A stretch of DNA of 64,000 nucleotides, from NCBI RefSeq assembly GCF_000384335.2, contig NZ_KQ031382.1:2181545-2245544 (forward strand). Direction: 5' to 3'. The position numbers were made by a program, and so were the translations under genes. Shown piece after piece: positions 9,068 to 18,143 of the stretch; position 1 is the first letter of the stretch, and every line of letters starts with the position of its first letter. The notes under the pieces were generated by a model. That model saw only the letters and a program-made list of their open reading frames with translations, was not told the origin of the DNA and made no database searches. Source of the DNA: Hyphomicrobium sp. 99 (GTDB lineage: Bacteria; Pseudomonadota; Alphaproteobacteria; Rhizobiales; Hyphomicrobiaceae).

Positions 9068-9949
9068 TCAGACTTCCTTCTTTGCTTGAAGCCTAGCGAT
9101 GAGACTCGACGTGTCCCAGCGGCGACCGCCGAGTTCCTGCACCTCGCCGTAGAACCGGTCGACGAGCTTGGCGACCGCCAGGTCAGCGCCGTTGGACGCC
9201 GCTTCATCGAAGCAGATCGCGAGATCCTTGCGCATCCAATCAACCGCGAAGCCGAAGTCGAACTTTCGCTCGTGCATCGTCTTCCAGCGATTGTCCATCT
9301 GCCATGATTGCGCGGCGCCTTTCGAAATCGTGCCGATCAACGCTTCGACATCGAGCCCGGCGCATTCTGCGAAGTGAATGGATTCGGCTAATCCCTGAAC
9401 GAGACCAGCAATGGCAATTTGGTTCGCCATCTTGGCGAGCTGTCCCGAGCCGGATGGGCCCATTCGGCGAATGCTGCGAGCAAAACTTTTGATCAAAGGC
9501 TCTGCAGTCGCGAACGCGCCTTCATCGCCGCCGGCCATAACTGTCAGAGTTCCGCCCTCGGCGCCGGCCTGTCCGCCGGAAACCGGACAATCAAGAAACT
9601 TGCAGCCTCGTTTTTCCGCGGCTGCCGCGAGTTCCCGCGCGACCTTTGCCGATGCCGTCGTATGGTCGATGAAAATCGCACCTGTTCGCATGTTCTCGAA
9701 GGCCCCGCCGGCCCCGGTCGTGACGCTGCGGAGATCGTCGTCGTTGCCGACGCAGGCGAACACGGCATCGCAATCGCGCGCCGCTTCAGCTGGAGTTGCG
9801 GCGACGGTCCCGCCGAACTCCTCTTTCCACTTTTCGGCTTTTGCGGCCGTTCGATTGTAGACGACGACATCGTGGCCGCCACGCACCTTCAAATGGCCAG
9901 CCATGGGATAGCCCATGACGCCCAAACCCAGCCACGCTACTTTCGCCAT
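9068..9949 (-). CDS. NAD(P)-dependent beta-hydroxyacid dehydrogenase (3-hydroxyisobutyrate type)
   Basis: A 293-residue member of the 3-hydroxyisobutyrate / 2-hydroxy-3-oxopropionate dehydrogenase family. It has the Rossmann motif 'GLGVMGYPMAGHL' at residues 8-20, the substrate-binding 'DCPVSGGQAGAEGGTLTVM', and catalytic Lys173 in 'GQLAKMANQ'. The C-terminal 'DFGFAVDWMRKDLAICFDEA' is also typical. The frame stays open upstream to 10114, but homology starts at the ATG at 9949 (an ATG at 9964 is a second option). It could act in valine or glyoxylate-related metabolism; the substrate is not decided by sequence. Confidence 0.88.
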   Translation of the reverse strand: MAKVAWLGLGVMGYPMAGHLKVRGGHDVVVYNRTAAKAEKWKEEFGGTVAATPAEAARDCDAVFACVGNDDDLRSVTTGAGGAFENMRTGAIFIDHTTASAKVARELAAAAEKRGCKFLDCPVSGGQAGAEGGTLTVMAGGDEGAFATAEPLIKSFARSIRRMGPSGSGQLAKMANQIAIAGLVQGLAESIHFAECAGLDVEALIGTISKGAAQSWQMDNRWKTMHERKFDFGFAVDWMRKDLAICFDEAASNGADLAVAKLVDRFYGEVQELGGRRWDTSSLIARLQAKKEV

Positions 9950-10089
9950 GTTGTGAATTCCCATCTGCGCCAACGACCGGAGAGCGAGCGCCTTCGCCGC
10001 GCGGCTCGACCACAGTCGCAGATCGCAAAAAGAAGCTCCGGGATCAACCGGGATGATTTCGATGCCGCGATGATGCCGCTGACGATCGC

Positions 10090-10740
10090 TTAATAACGGT
10101 CCTCCCGGCGCCATTCTCCGTGGCGGTCAAACCCGCGCACAGGTAGCGCGCTGGCGACGCAGACCAAGCCTTCGCGGCGATCCGGCCTGCAGTCGACGTG
10201 TTTGTCGGCGGCCTGACGCCAATGGGCGAACTCGCGGCCGAAGCGATCCGCGACCTTTCTGCGCCAGGCTTCGATTGCCGCCTGCCGCGCATGGTGCTCG
10301 CGGATTTCGTAGGGAACGTCGCTGTCGGGCGCGCTGGTGCGAACTTCGACGCGGGGCATCCCGCCTTCGAAATCGCCTGGCGGAGGAGGAGGACCGGCCG
10401 CAGCGCGCGGTGGAGGCTCTTGCCCATTCTCAGGCGGCGGACCATCAGCATCGCCCGGCGGTCCGTCAGCATCGTCGTCGAGGTCCTCCGCGCCAGACCC
10501 GCTATAGTCGCGTGCATCGTCCCGGTAACTGGGGGCAGCCACTCCCGCAGAGTTGCTGCCGTTGTAGGTCGGCGCGGGCGGCTCGCCTTGCGGGGCCGCT
10601 TGCTCGCTCCCGGAATTGTTCTGAGACCCGTAGGGGCCGTACTCGAATTTCTGACCTGTGGGGTCGGCCATCGAAGGGCCGGCGAGGAGTGCGGCCAATA
10701 TGGCGGCGGCAAGGGCCGTCTTTGCGGGCAGGTGAGCCAT
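10090..10740 (-). CDS. Exported Pro/Asp/Gly-rich protein of unknown function
   Basis: A 216-residue protein with a clear Sec signal peptide ('KTALAAAILAALLAGPSMA'), a long disordered middle rich in Asp, Gly and Pro (short 'DDDADGPPGDADGPPPE' runs and a run of five prolines), and a compact C-terminal segment of about 70 residues with two Cys ('HVDCRPDR' and 'LVCVASALPVRG') that may form a disulfide. I do not recognise the family. The start is set at the second Met of the open frame, which gives a normal signal peptide. It stands alone between a dehydrogenase and threonine ammonia-lyase. Confidence 0.7.
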   Translation of the reverse strand: MAHLPAKTALAAAILAALLAGPSMADPTGQKFEYGPYGSQNNSGSEQAAPQGEPPAPTYNGSNSAGVAAPSYRDDARDYSGSGAEDLDDDADGPPGDADGPPPENGQEPPPRAAAGPPPPPGDFEGGMPRVEVRTSAPDSDVPYEIREHHARQAAIEAWRRKVADRFGREFAHWRQAADKHVDCRPDRREGLVCVASALPVRGFDRHGEWRREDRY

Positions 10741-10939
10741 GCAATTTCTCTGCACCAGAAATCATCGACAGAACGAAACGCGCCCGCAAACGACATAAGC
10801 CGGCCAGACGGACGCCAGAGCGAAGACCTTCCGGGCCTGGATCCCCCACGCACTAAACCATCAGGGCAAAAAGCGTGGGAGGCGAACCGCAAGTCAGTGT
10901 GGTAAGAACCGCAATCTGAACAAAACCTGCCGGAAGATA

Positions 10940-12202
10940 ATGACCAAATTAGCGACGATTAATCCGCCTGAGCTTGCCGTCGCCTATGACGACATTCTTC
11001 GCGCGGCCGATGCCATCCGCGGCGCCGTAATCCCCACCCGGTTCGAGCTTAGCCGCACGCTGAGCACGCTGCTGAACGCCGAGATTTGGCTCAAGTTCGA
11101 AAACCTGCAGTTCACGGCGTCCTACAAAGAACGAGGCGCCTTGAATAAGCTCCTGTCGCTATCGCCTGAGCAGCGCCAGAACGGCGTCATCGCGATGTCG
11201 GCCGGTAATCACGCGCAAGGCGTCGCCTACCACGCCCATCGACTCGGTATTCCGGCGACGATCATCATGCCCGCCTGGACGCCGACGATCAAAGTCGAAA
11301 ATACGCGCAGCCACGGAGCGAACGTCATTCTCGAGGGCCAGAGCCTCGATGAAGCCTATCGGTTCGCTGTCGGCTACGGCGCGGAACATGGGCTGACCTT
11401 TGTCCATCCCTATAACGATCCCGCGATCATCGCCGGACAAGGAACGGTCGCTGTCGAAATGCTTGGCACGGCACCCGACCTCGACGTCTTGATCGTCCCG
11501 GTCGGCGGCGGCGGCTTGATCTCGGGAATGGCGATCGCTGCGAAGGCGATCAATCCAAAGATCAAAGTCATCGGCGTCGAAGCCCAGCTTTATCCCTCGA
11601 TGCTCAACGCGGTGAAAAAGACGAAGCTTCCCGTCGGCGGCGACACGCTCGCCGAAGGCATCGCCGTAACGGTGCCTGGCAGCTTGACGCAGCAGATCAT
11701 CGAAGAGCTTGTCGACGACATCCTGCTCGTTTCGGAAGCCGATCTCGAACGCGCGGTCTCATTGCTGATAACGATCGAGAAGACCGTCGTCGAAGGGGCA
11801 GGCGCCGCCGGTCTCGCAGCGCTCATCGGAGCCAACAGGCTTTACAAGGGCAAGAAGATCGGGCTCGTGCTCTGCGGCGGCAACATCGACACGCGGCTGC
11901 TCGCAAGCGTACTGACGCGCGAACTCGCACGCGACGGCCGCCTGTCGCGCCTCGCCATCGACATTCCCGATCGTCCCGGCCAGCTGGCGAGAGTCTCCGG
12001 CATCATCGGGCAAGCAGGCGCCAACATCGTCGAGGTCTATCATCAGCGCGTTTTCACCGACGTGCCGGCGAAGGGTACCGAACTCCATCTCGTCATCGAA
12101 ACGCGTGACCGAAAGCATCTGGACCAGGTCGTCACCGAGCTCAAAGCCAACGGCTATGTCGTGCTTGTCAAAAGCTCAGGAACAGGCGCCGGAGCGCACT
12201 GA
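10940..12202 (+). CDS. ilvA: Threonine ammonia-lyase (medium form, single ACT domain)
   Basis: PLP enzyme that deaminates threonine to 2-oxobutyrate and ammonia, the classical first step to isoleucine. The 420-residue protein has the PLP lysine in 'ASYKERGALNKL' (Lys63), the phosphate-binding glycine loop 'VPVGGGGLISG', and a C-terminal ACT-type regulatory domain (about 325-415; 'IDIPDRPGQLARVSGIIGQA'). One ACT domain and about 400 residues match the medium form rather than the two-ACT IlvA of E. coli. The product pool is shared with CimA encoded at 38.7 kb. Confidence 0.92.
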   Translation: MTKLATINPPELAVAYDDILRAADAIRGAVIPTRFELSRTLSTLLNAEIWLKFENLQFTASYKERGALNKLLSLSPEQRQNGVIAMSAGNHAQGVAYHAHRLGIPATIIMPAWTPTIKVENTRSHGANVILEGQSLDEAYRFAVGYGAEHGLTFVHPYNDPAIIAGQGTVAVEMLGTAPDLDVLIVPVGGGGLISGMAIAAKAINPKIKVIGVEAQLYPSMLNAVKKTKLPVGGDTLAEGIAVTVPGSLTQQIIEELVDDILLVSEADLERAVSLLITIEKTVVEGAGAAGLAALIGANRLYKGKKIGLVLCGGNIDTRLLASVLTRELARDGRLSRLAIDIPDRPGQLARVSGIIGQAGANIVEVYHQRVFTDVPAKGTELHLVIETRDRKHLDQVVTELKANGYVVLVKSSGTGAGAH

Positions 12203-12226
12203 AGCACCGACGCGTGGTCGAACGGC

Positions 12227-12264
12227 GCAAAAGAAAAGGCCCTGCGCCGGGTGGCGAAGGGCCT
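12227..12264 (-). terminator. Rho-independent terminator on the minus strand
   Basis: On the minus strand AGGCCCT (12264-12258) pairs with AGGGCCT (12243-12237) around an inner CGCC/GGCG stem, followed by TTTTCTTTTG. The T tract exists only on the minus strand, so it terminates the small gene at 12325-12495, not the threonine ammonia-lyase gene. Confidence 0.75.
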
Positions 12265-12324
12265 AAGTGGATCGGCATGGATCGAAAGTGAAGGATCGAG
12301 TTTGGGAACTACAAAAAACAAGTG

Positions 12325-12495
12325 TCAGTGAGAGGTCGTGGCGCTCGGGATCGTCGCGTGGCGGTTCTGATCGAGGGATGTAACGGCAAGAGTGCCGATG
12401 AGAAGTGCTCCCGTGGCGAGGAAGCACACCATCATGCTCGCTAAGGCCAGCCGGTCGGCTGTCGAATTCCGGTCGCTCGCTGCCTTGAGGTCCAT
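12325..12495 (-). CDS. Small single-span membrane protein, unknown
   Basis: A 56-residue reading frame starting at ATG 12495 with a hydrophilic N-terminus (residues 1-17), a hydrophobic helix ('LASMMVCFLATGALLIGTLA', 18-37) and a short polar tail. It fills part of an otherwise empty 519-bp gap and is followed 61 bp later by a good minus-strand terminator, which supports a real transcript. A weak GGAA ribosome site lies about 8-11 nt upstream. No family recognised. The rest of the gap (12496-12721) shows no gene and probably holds promoters for this gene and for the cytochrome gene. Confidence 0.5.
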   Translation of the reverse strand: MDLKAASDRNSTADRLALASMMVCFLATGALLIGTLAVTSLDQNRHATIPSATTSH

Positions 12496-12721
12496 CGATC
12501 GTTTCCGCAGTCGTCTATTCTATTGAAGTAAGGTTCTTGTAACCGAACTTTGCTTTGCGGTCGATTTTGAACTCTCGGAATGCCTAACTCGCTACTCGGC
12601 AATTTAACGAATTCTTCATCTCTCTTAACGGCGCAGCTTCACATGCGCCGCCACGATGGCGCCGCGCCTCGACGCTAGGAGCGGCGAATAAGAAAAAAAG
12701 ACGGGCGGGGGCTCCAAGGAC

Positions 12722-15049
12722 GTGCGGCCGAGATACCTGATAATTTCTGCGTGCTTGTCCGCGTGCCTGATCGGGTTCGCGTTACCAAGTGAGCGCGTCG
12801 TTGCTCAGGCGACCGCTAAGGCGGGAGCGGGCGCTTCTCTTCCAGTTCCACCGCGTCCCGACGAACCGCGCGCGGCGAAAGCGTATACGGTCCTCGAAAC
12901 TCATTGCGCCCGTTGTCATCAGACTGGAAAGCTTGAACGCCCCCTCGCATCGGGCGACCTCGCAAATATCTTGGCAATCGATGATCAAGCGCGCGATCCG
13001 GTTCTGGTGAAGCCGGGGCTTCCCGACGCGTCACGCCTGTATGACGTCTTCGAAACGCGTCACGCGCCGCTCGATATTTTTACCGGACCCGACGCCAAGC
13101 CCGAGCCGCAGCCCGACGACATTCAAGCAATCCGCCGATGGATCAGGGATCTTCCTCCTGCCGCGCAGAGTTGCCCGTCGCGCCAGCCCGTGCGTACCGC
13201 CGACATCGACAAACTGATGCGCGAGGCGCAACGCCTCGAGCGCGATCAAGGCAAGGACGTGCGTTTCATCTCGCTCGTTCATCTCTACAACTCGTGCGCC
13301 ACCCCGGCCGAGATGACCGCCTACGGCAAGGCGCTCAACAAGCTGATGAACTCTCTCTCTTGGGTTCAGGAGCCGGTGAAGCTGACGCCGCTCGATGATG
13401 CCGGCACACTTCTGTCGTTTCGCCTTGGCGATTTCGGCTGGGATGAAGCGCGCTGGAAACTGATCGAGAAAGCTTATCCCCCGGCGCTCATTCACATGGT
13501 TGCACCCGATGTTGTGAAGACCGCGGCCAGCAGCGTTATTGTCGTCAACGGCGATTGGCTCGCCGCTGCGGCCGGAGATACACCGCTTTATTACGCCCTG
13601 CTCGGGATACCCACGAAGCTCTCCGAACTCGCAAAAATGAACGGAACAGATCTGGATGCGAACATCCGGGCAGGTTCCGTGCGTCGCCTCGCCGTGCGTG
13701 AAAGCACCGTGACGCGTGGCAATCGTTTGATCGAAAGACATCCCGGAAAGCACGCCGGAATTTGGCTTGCCTACGACTTCGCAACGAGCAACGGCGAGCA
13801 AAATATCTTCGATCATCCGCAAGGACCGAAATCGGCGACTACAGCGAAATCACCGTTCCGGCCTGACCAGATCCGCGCACTTTTCGCCCTTCCGAACGGG
13901 TTTTACGCGTTCGCACTTTTCGATGCCGACGGCAACCGCATCGACCGTGCATTGCCCGGTATCGAAAAGCCGTACGCCGGTAACGAGGCCGACGCCGTCG
14001 AGCCCGCGACGAAAGCCGGCACCAATTGCTTCGCGTGCCACACCGAGGGATTGGTGCAGGCCAAGGATGATTTCCGTGCCGCGGGACCGATCGATATTTC
14101 CGCAGGACCCATGGCGCCCGACCGCCGCGCCGTGCTGCCCCTCTTCGGCACCGATAGCGAAAACGCACTGCTTATGCTCGGCGGATGGGACCGGTACCGC
14201 GCGGCTGCCAAAACTGCCGGTGTCGATCTCGACATGCGCGTGCATGGCGACGAACTCGTCACGGGATTGGCGCGCCGCTATCGAGAGGGTGCCGATTTCG
14301 AGGTGGCGCTGGGCGAGACGGGCCTCGAGCGATCGGAATTCTTGAAGGAGCTGGCCGAAGCAAAAGCAGATGCCGCCCCGTTGGCCCGCCGCCTCTTGCA
14401 TGGCGTGCTGTCGCGCCAAGAGCTCGAGCGCCTCTTTTCGCTTCTGAAGGGCACGGACACGCCGAGCCAAACCACTGCGTCCGCAGGCTTCCTGCGCGAG
14501 GTCAAATCCGCGATCGGACTGACGATGTGGATCGACAAACCGCGCCCGGTGCCAGGCGACATCGTGACGATCAGGGCCGAGGCCGACAACGCCTGTTATC
14601 TCACAGTGATCAGCGTCGATTCAGCGGGTATCGCGACGGTTCTCTTCCCGAGCGATTTTCAGCGCGACAACCTCATCACTGCCGGCGAGGCGGTCAGCAT
14701 CCCGCCAGCCGACGCGCCCTTCCAGTTGCGCTACAAGGCGGAGGGCAGCGAGACGATCCTCGGCCGCTGTTCGACGCGCGCGGCGCCCCCTGTCGGCATC
14801 GAGCATGATTTTGAACGCCAGCGATTCACCGTTCTGGGCAACTGGGAGAACTTTCTCCAGGACACGCTCGTGACGGATTGGGAAATGCGAACGAGCCCGG
14901 AAAAGGCTGAGCGTGCCCGCATCGCGCGAACGGGAGCCCTTCGACGCCAGCAGGATCGAGGCGAACGCATCCCGGAACCTCGGCCGGATGTCGCCAGCGA
15001 GAAGTCTCTCCGCGATGGACGTGCGATTCTCGTTCTCGGCCGTAGCTAG
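12722..15049 (+). CDS. Exported two-heme-motif cytochrome with C-terminal DUF4384 domain
   Basis: A 775-residue protein starting at GTG. It has a signal peptide (residues 1-29), a cytochrome c-like segment with heme motif 'CARCH' (62-66), a long middle region, a second heme motif 'CFACH' (436-440) and a C-terminal DUF4384-like beta domain (about 598-685; 'MWIDKPRPVPGDIVTI' to 'FQLRYKAEGSETILG'). The first heme block, with 'SGDLANILA..PGLPDASRLYDVF', resembles the cytochrome modules of planctomycete-type multidomain proteins. DUF4384 often occurs in surface or caspase-linked proteins and may bind ligands. Periplasmic electron transfer or sensing is inferred. No obvious operon partner; the next gene starts 278 bp downstream. 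Confidence 0.75.
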   Translation: MRPRYLIISACLSACLIGFALPSERVVAQATAKAGAGASLPVPPRPDEPRAAKAYTVLETHCARCHQTGKLERPLASGDLANILAIDDQARDPVLVKPGLPDASRLYDVFETRHAPLDIFTGPDAKPEPQPDDIQAIRRWIRDLPPAAQSCPSRQPVRTADIDKLMREAQRLERDQGKDVRFISLVHLYNSCATPAEMTAYGKALNKLMNSLSWVQEPVKLTPLDDAGTLLSFRLGDFGWDEARWKLIEKAYPPALIHMVAPDVVKTAASSVIVVNGDWLAAAAGDTPLYYALLGIPTKLSELAKMNGTDLDANIRAGSVRRLAVRESTVTRGNRLIERHPGKHAGIWLAYDFATSNGEQNIFDHPQGPKSATTAKSPFRPDQIRALFALPNGFYAFALFDADGNRIDRALPGIEKPYAGNEADAVEPATKAGTNCFACHTEGLVQAKDDFRAAGPIDISAGPMAPDRRAVLPLFGTDSENALLMLGGWDRYRAAAKTAGVDLDMRVHGDELVTGLARRYREGADFEVALGETGLERSEFLKELAEAKADAAPLARRLLHGVLSRQELERLFSLLKGTDTPSQTTASAGFLREVKSAIGLTMWIDKPRPVPGDIVTIRAEADNACYLTVISVDSAGIATVLFPSDFQRDNLITAGEAVSIPPADAPFQLRYKAEGSETILGRCSTRAAPPVGIEHDFERQRFTVLGNWENFLQDTLVTDWEMRTSPEKAERARIARTGALRRQQDRGERIPEPRPDVASEKSLRDGRAILVLGRS

Positions 15050-15327
15050 CGCGCGATTCGCCTGCTGCACATTCGGCGCGGCAGCTCGTCAGCATTCATC
15101 AAACTGTCGCAAGAGATGCCGAACGGCATCGCCCGGTGCGTCATTGTCTACATGCACTCGCGTTCGCGAGAGAATCCAGCAACCATAGAGAGCGTTTGGG
15201 TTCCGAAAGGCTTTACAGCGGGGGCCGAGATACCTAAATGCACCCCTTCAATATATCATCCAGAGCCGACATAGCTCGGCTGCCGCGAGCGAAACCGGAT
15301 AGTTCTTCCCTGGGAGGTTCTTTCGCG

Positions 15328-16506
15328 ATGGAGAAGTTTGCCACCGCCCTCGAAATGGTGACCGAGATGAAGCCGGATCTTCCGGTCTTCGCTGCGCGTC
15401 CTCATGCGGCCGGACGTGCCGCCCGCTGGTTCATCAAAAATTTTCCGGGCGAAGTGGCTTACGCCTATAAGGCGAATAGCTCCGTCTTTCTTCTGGGCGC
15501 GCTTTACGGTGCGGGCATCAAGCAGTTCGACGTGGCCTCCGTGGCGGAACTCGAGGACGCAGCGACCATCCCCGGTGTGCGCCTGCACTTCATGCATCCG
15601 GTCAAATCGCGCTACGCGATCCGCCGCGCGTATTTCGACTATGACATCAAGTGCTTCGCTCTCGACAGCGAGGACGAGCTGCAGAAGATCGTCGAGGAAA
15701 CCGACGGCGCGAAAGACCTGGAGCTGTTCGTCCGCATCTCGGTGCCGGCGAAGAACAGCCGCGTTCCCCTCGAGCATAAATTCGGCATCTCAGGCCAGCG
15801 TGCGCAGCGCCTGCTCATCAAGGCACGCCAAGTCGCCGACGAGCTCGGCATCACCTTCCACGTCGGCTCGCAAACGACGACGCCAGACGCCTACGCAATG
15901 GCGTTCGAGGAAGTCAAAAAGCACATCGTGAAAGCCGGCGTCGTCGTCGACGCGATCGACATCGGTGGCGGATTTCCCTCGCGCTACACCGATAGCGTTC
16001 CCGCACGTCTCTCCGACTTCATCGAAGTCATCAAATCGTCGATGGCGAAGATGCCGGTGACCGAGCATTGCCGTCTCATCTGCGAGCCGGGCAGGGCGCT
16101 GGTCGCGGAAGCCGAGAGCTTGATCGTGAAGGTCGATCTCCGGAAACCCGGCAACCAGCTTTTCATCAACGACGGCTCCTACGGCGCGCTGTTCGACAGC
16201 GCCCACCTGGGTTTCATCTTCCCTGTACGGTTGATCCGTCCCGGCCTCGATCCCAACGAGCCGCTCGAGCCGTTCGAGTTCTGGGGCCCGACATGTGACT
16301 CGATCGATCGCATGAAGGGACCCTTCATGCTGCCGGCGTCTGTCCGCGAAGGGGATTACATCGAGATTGGCAACCTCGGAGCCTATGCGCGCGCCATGGC
16401 GACACGCTTCAACGGCTACGGCGAATACACCGACGTCATCCTGCAGGATGAGCCGATGTACTCGATCTACACCGAAGACCTCGAGCCGATTGCCCGCAAC
16501 GCCTGA
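15328..16506 (+). CDS. Type III PLP ornithine/lysine decarboxylase
   Basis: Fold-type III decarboxylase of the eukaryotic-type ornithine decarboxylase family, forming putrescine (or cadaverine). In 392 residues: PLP lysine Lys48 ('AYAYKANSS'), glycine loop 'DIGGGFP' (211-217), phosphate-binding 'CEPGRALVAEA' (252-262), and catalytic Cys323-Asp324 in 'WGPTCDSIDRM'. The start at 15328 has a GGGAGG site 10 nt upstream and matches the family N-terminus; the frame is open 30 codons further upstream. Specificity between ornithine and lysine is not decidable here. A family B repeat follows. Confidence 0.9.
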   Translation: MEKFATALEMVTEMKPDLPVFAARPHAAGRAARWFIKNFPGEVAYAYKANSSVFLLGALYGAGIKQFDVASVAELEDAATIPGVRLHFMHPVKSRYAIRRAYFDYDIKCFALDSEDELQKIVEETDGAKDLELFVRISVPAKNSRVPLEHKFGISGQRAQRLLIKARQVADELGITFHVGSQTTTPDAYAMAFEEVKKHIVKAGVVVDAIDIGGGFPSRYTDSVPARLSDFIEVIKSSMAKMPVTEHCRLICEPGRALVAEAESLIVKVDLRKPGNQLFINDGSYGALFDSAHLGFIFPVRLIRPGLDPNEPLEPFEFWGPTCDSIDRMKGPFMLPASVREGDYIEIGNLGAYARAMATRFNGYGEYTDVILQDEPMYSIYTEDLEPIARNA

Positions 16507-16533
16507 GCGCGCGACGGCGAAGCATCTCCCACA

Positions 16534-16625
16534 ACGTCATCCCGGCGAAGGCTGGGATCCAGACAACCATCAGATCGGGTGATTGCTGAAAACCGGCTGG
16601 ATGCCGACCCTCATCGGCATGACGT
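16534..16625. repeat. Family B REP-like palindrome, diverged copy
   Basis: Ends ACGTCAT (16534-16540) and ATGACGT (16619-16625) are inverted; the left arm contains CCCGGCGAAGGCTGGG and the right arm GGATGCCGACCCTCATCGGC, two internal hairpins. It lies between convergent genes (decarboxylase and msrA). Related copies are at 30628, 32309 and 32448, with half copies at 32742 and 48488. Confidence 0.8.
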
Positions 16626-16631
16626 ACGCCT

Positions 16632-17375
16632 TCAATTCGACGGCTTGGCGACCGCGACCAGTACCGGATCGGTCTGGTAGTTTTCCGGAAAGAGCTTCTT
16701 CAAGTTCTCGACCTTCGGAATATCGTTGATGGCGATATAGGGATACGTCGGATTGAGCGTCAGAAAATTCTGATGATAGTCCTCGGCCGGATAGAACGTG
16801 CGGCCGGGCTCAACTGTTGTCGCAATCGCTGATTGGAAGACGTGAGCGTTCCCCAACTGAGCGATATAGGCCTCCGCGATTTTGGCCTGTTCCGGCGTCT
16901 GCGGGAAAATCGTCGAGCGATATTGCGTGCCTGAGTCCGGTCCCTGACGGTTGAGCAATGTCGGATCGTGCGCGACCGAGAAGTAGATCTGCAACAGCTT
17001 CCCGTAGCTGACCGTCTTCGGATCAAATTTTATTTGAACGGACTCGGCATGGCCCGTATCGCCCGTGCCGACGACATTGTAGTGCGCGTCTTCCTTCTTG
17101 CCGCCGGTATAGCCCGACATCGCGCTTTCAACGCCTTTGACGTGTTGGAAGACGCCTTGAACACCCCAGAAGCAACCGCCCGCGAGAACGGTCGTCTCGG
17201 TGCCCGATCCAGGCCCGGAGTGCTCATCCATTGAGGGTGGCGGAATGGCAGTGCCTTCCTTCGCGACGAGCCGGGACCCGCTCAAAACGGCAAATACGCC
17301 GAGGATCGCGGCCGTTGCAGTGAGCCAGAAAAACCAACGATCCGGGTTGGAAAAGAATCTATTTTTCAATGACAT
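16632..17375 (-). CDS. msrA: Peptide-methionine (S)-S-oxide reductase, membrane-anchored, one-Cys type
   Basis: MsrA repairs methionine-S-sulfoxide in proteins. The 247-residue protein has an N-terminal hydrophobic segment (about residues 14-32) that would export or anchor it, then the MsrA domain with 'AGGCFWGVQGVF' (catalytic Cys68), 'GYTGG' and 'YHQNFL'. No cysteine occurs after Cys68, so the usual resolving cysteines are missing and recycling must use an outside thiol. The N-terminal anchor suggests action in the periplasm. It is convergent with the decarboxylase gene, and the next minus-strand gene upstream is YceI. Confidence 0.9.
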   Translation of the reverse strand: MSLKNRFFSNPDRWFFWLTATAAILGVFAVLSGSRLVAKEGTAIPPPSMDEHSGPGSGTETTVLAGGCFWGVQGVFQHVKGVESAMSGYTGGKKEDAHYNVVGTGDTGHAESVQIKFDPKTVSYGKLLQIYFSVAHDPTLLNRQGPDSGTQYRSTIFPQTPEQAKIAEAYIAQLGNAHVFQSAIATTVEPGRTFYPAEDYHQNFLTLNPTYPYIAINDIPKVENLKKLFPENYQTDPVLVAVAKPSN

Positions 17376-17500
17376 AATGGTCGCTCCGGCAGTGGGGCTG
17401 CGCTGATGCGGTACTCGTTCTGTTGAGTGCGATACGCTGAGTACGTTGGATTTCCGCGCTTCGTTACCGGCCGTTGCCGCGGCCAGATAAGGACAGCGCG

Positions 17501-18094
17501 CTAAGTTTTCTTTCTGACAATGGCGTCGATCTCGATATCGATGTCGTCGCCGACCATCGATTGATAGGCTGTCATACGGAAGGCGCTCCGCTGAATGCGC
17601 CCCGTCGCCACGAATTCCCGCGCGCCATTCGAGTGCTTGAGAGCCGGGTCCGTATGTGGATGTAGCGAGATTGCGAACGTCACCGGCATCGTAATGCCGT
17701 TGACAGTTATATCGCCGGTCATTTCGGCCGTGTCCGCGCCGGTAGACCGAACCGCCCGGCTTTTGAATGTCATCACCGGATCTGCGGCGACGTTGAAGAA
17801 ATCGCTGCCCTTCAACTCGTCATCGACGATCGGCTCGCCCGTCCCAAGACTTGCGGTCGCGATCGTCGCGCTGACTTGGCTCTTCTCGGGCGCTTTCTCG
17901 TCGAACTGCAGCGTGCCTTGAACCTGATTGAAGTGGCCTTGCTGTTTTGAAATTCCCATCACGTACGTGAAGCGGACTTCGGTACGTCGCGCGTCGAAAA
18001 TATAGATTTCTGCATGCGCGGCAGAACTGGCAAAGCCAGCAAGAACGATGAAGGCCACGCAGTATGCGCAACCTTTTGATAACGACTTTCGCAT
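17501..18094 (-). CDS. YceI-family periplasmic lipid-binding protein
   Basis: A 197-residue protein with a signal peptide (residues 1-28, ending 'SSAAHA') and a YceI lipocalin-like beta-barrel, seen in 'ARRTEVRFTYVMGISKQQGH', 'SQVSATIATASLGTG', 'LKGSDFFNVAADPVMTF' and 'TGDITVNGITMPV'. Family members bind isoprenoid or fatty-acid chains in the periplasm. A GAGGGG site precedes the ATG. It lies downstream of the SYLF gene on the same strand with a strong hairpin between them, so the two may be separately regulated. Ligand unknown. Confidence 0.88.
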   Translation of the reverse strand: MRKSLSKGCAYCVAFIVLAGFASSAAHAEIYIFDARRTEVRFTYVMGISKQQGHFNQVQGTLQFDEKAPEKSQVSATIATASLGTGEPIVDDELKGSDFFNVAADPVMTFKSRAVRSTGADTAEMTGDITVNGITMPVTFAISLHPHTDPALKHSNGAREFVATGRIQRSAFRMTAYQSMVGDDIDIEIDAIVRKKT

Positions 18095-18143
18095 GCTAGT
18101 CCCCTCGTTGAATGAGGGAACTCAGCATGTATGCGATCAGCCA

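Noticed and set aside
12600..12635. Two TTAACG sites 15 bp apart upstream of the cytochrome gene as a regulator site
   Set aside because: Short and AT-rich; spacing fits no motif I can name with confidence.
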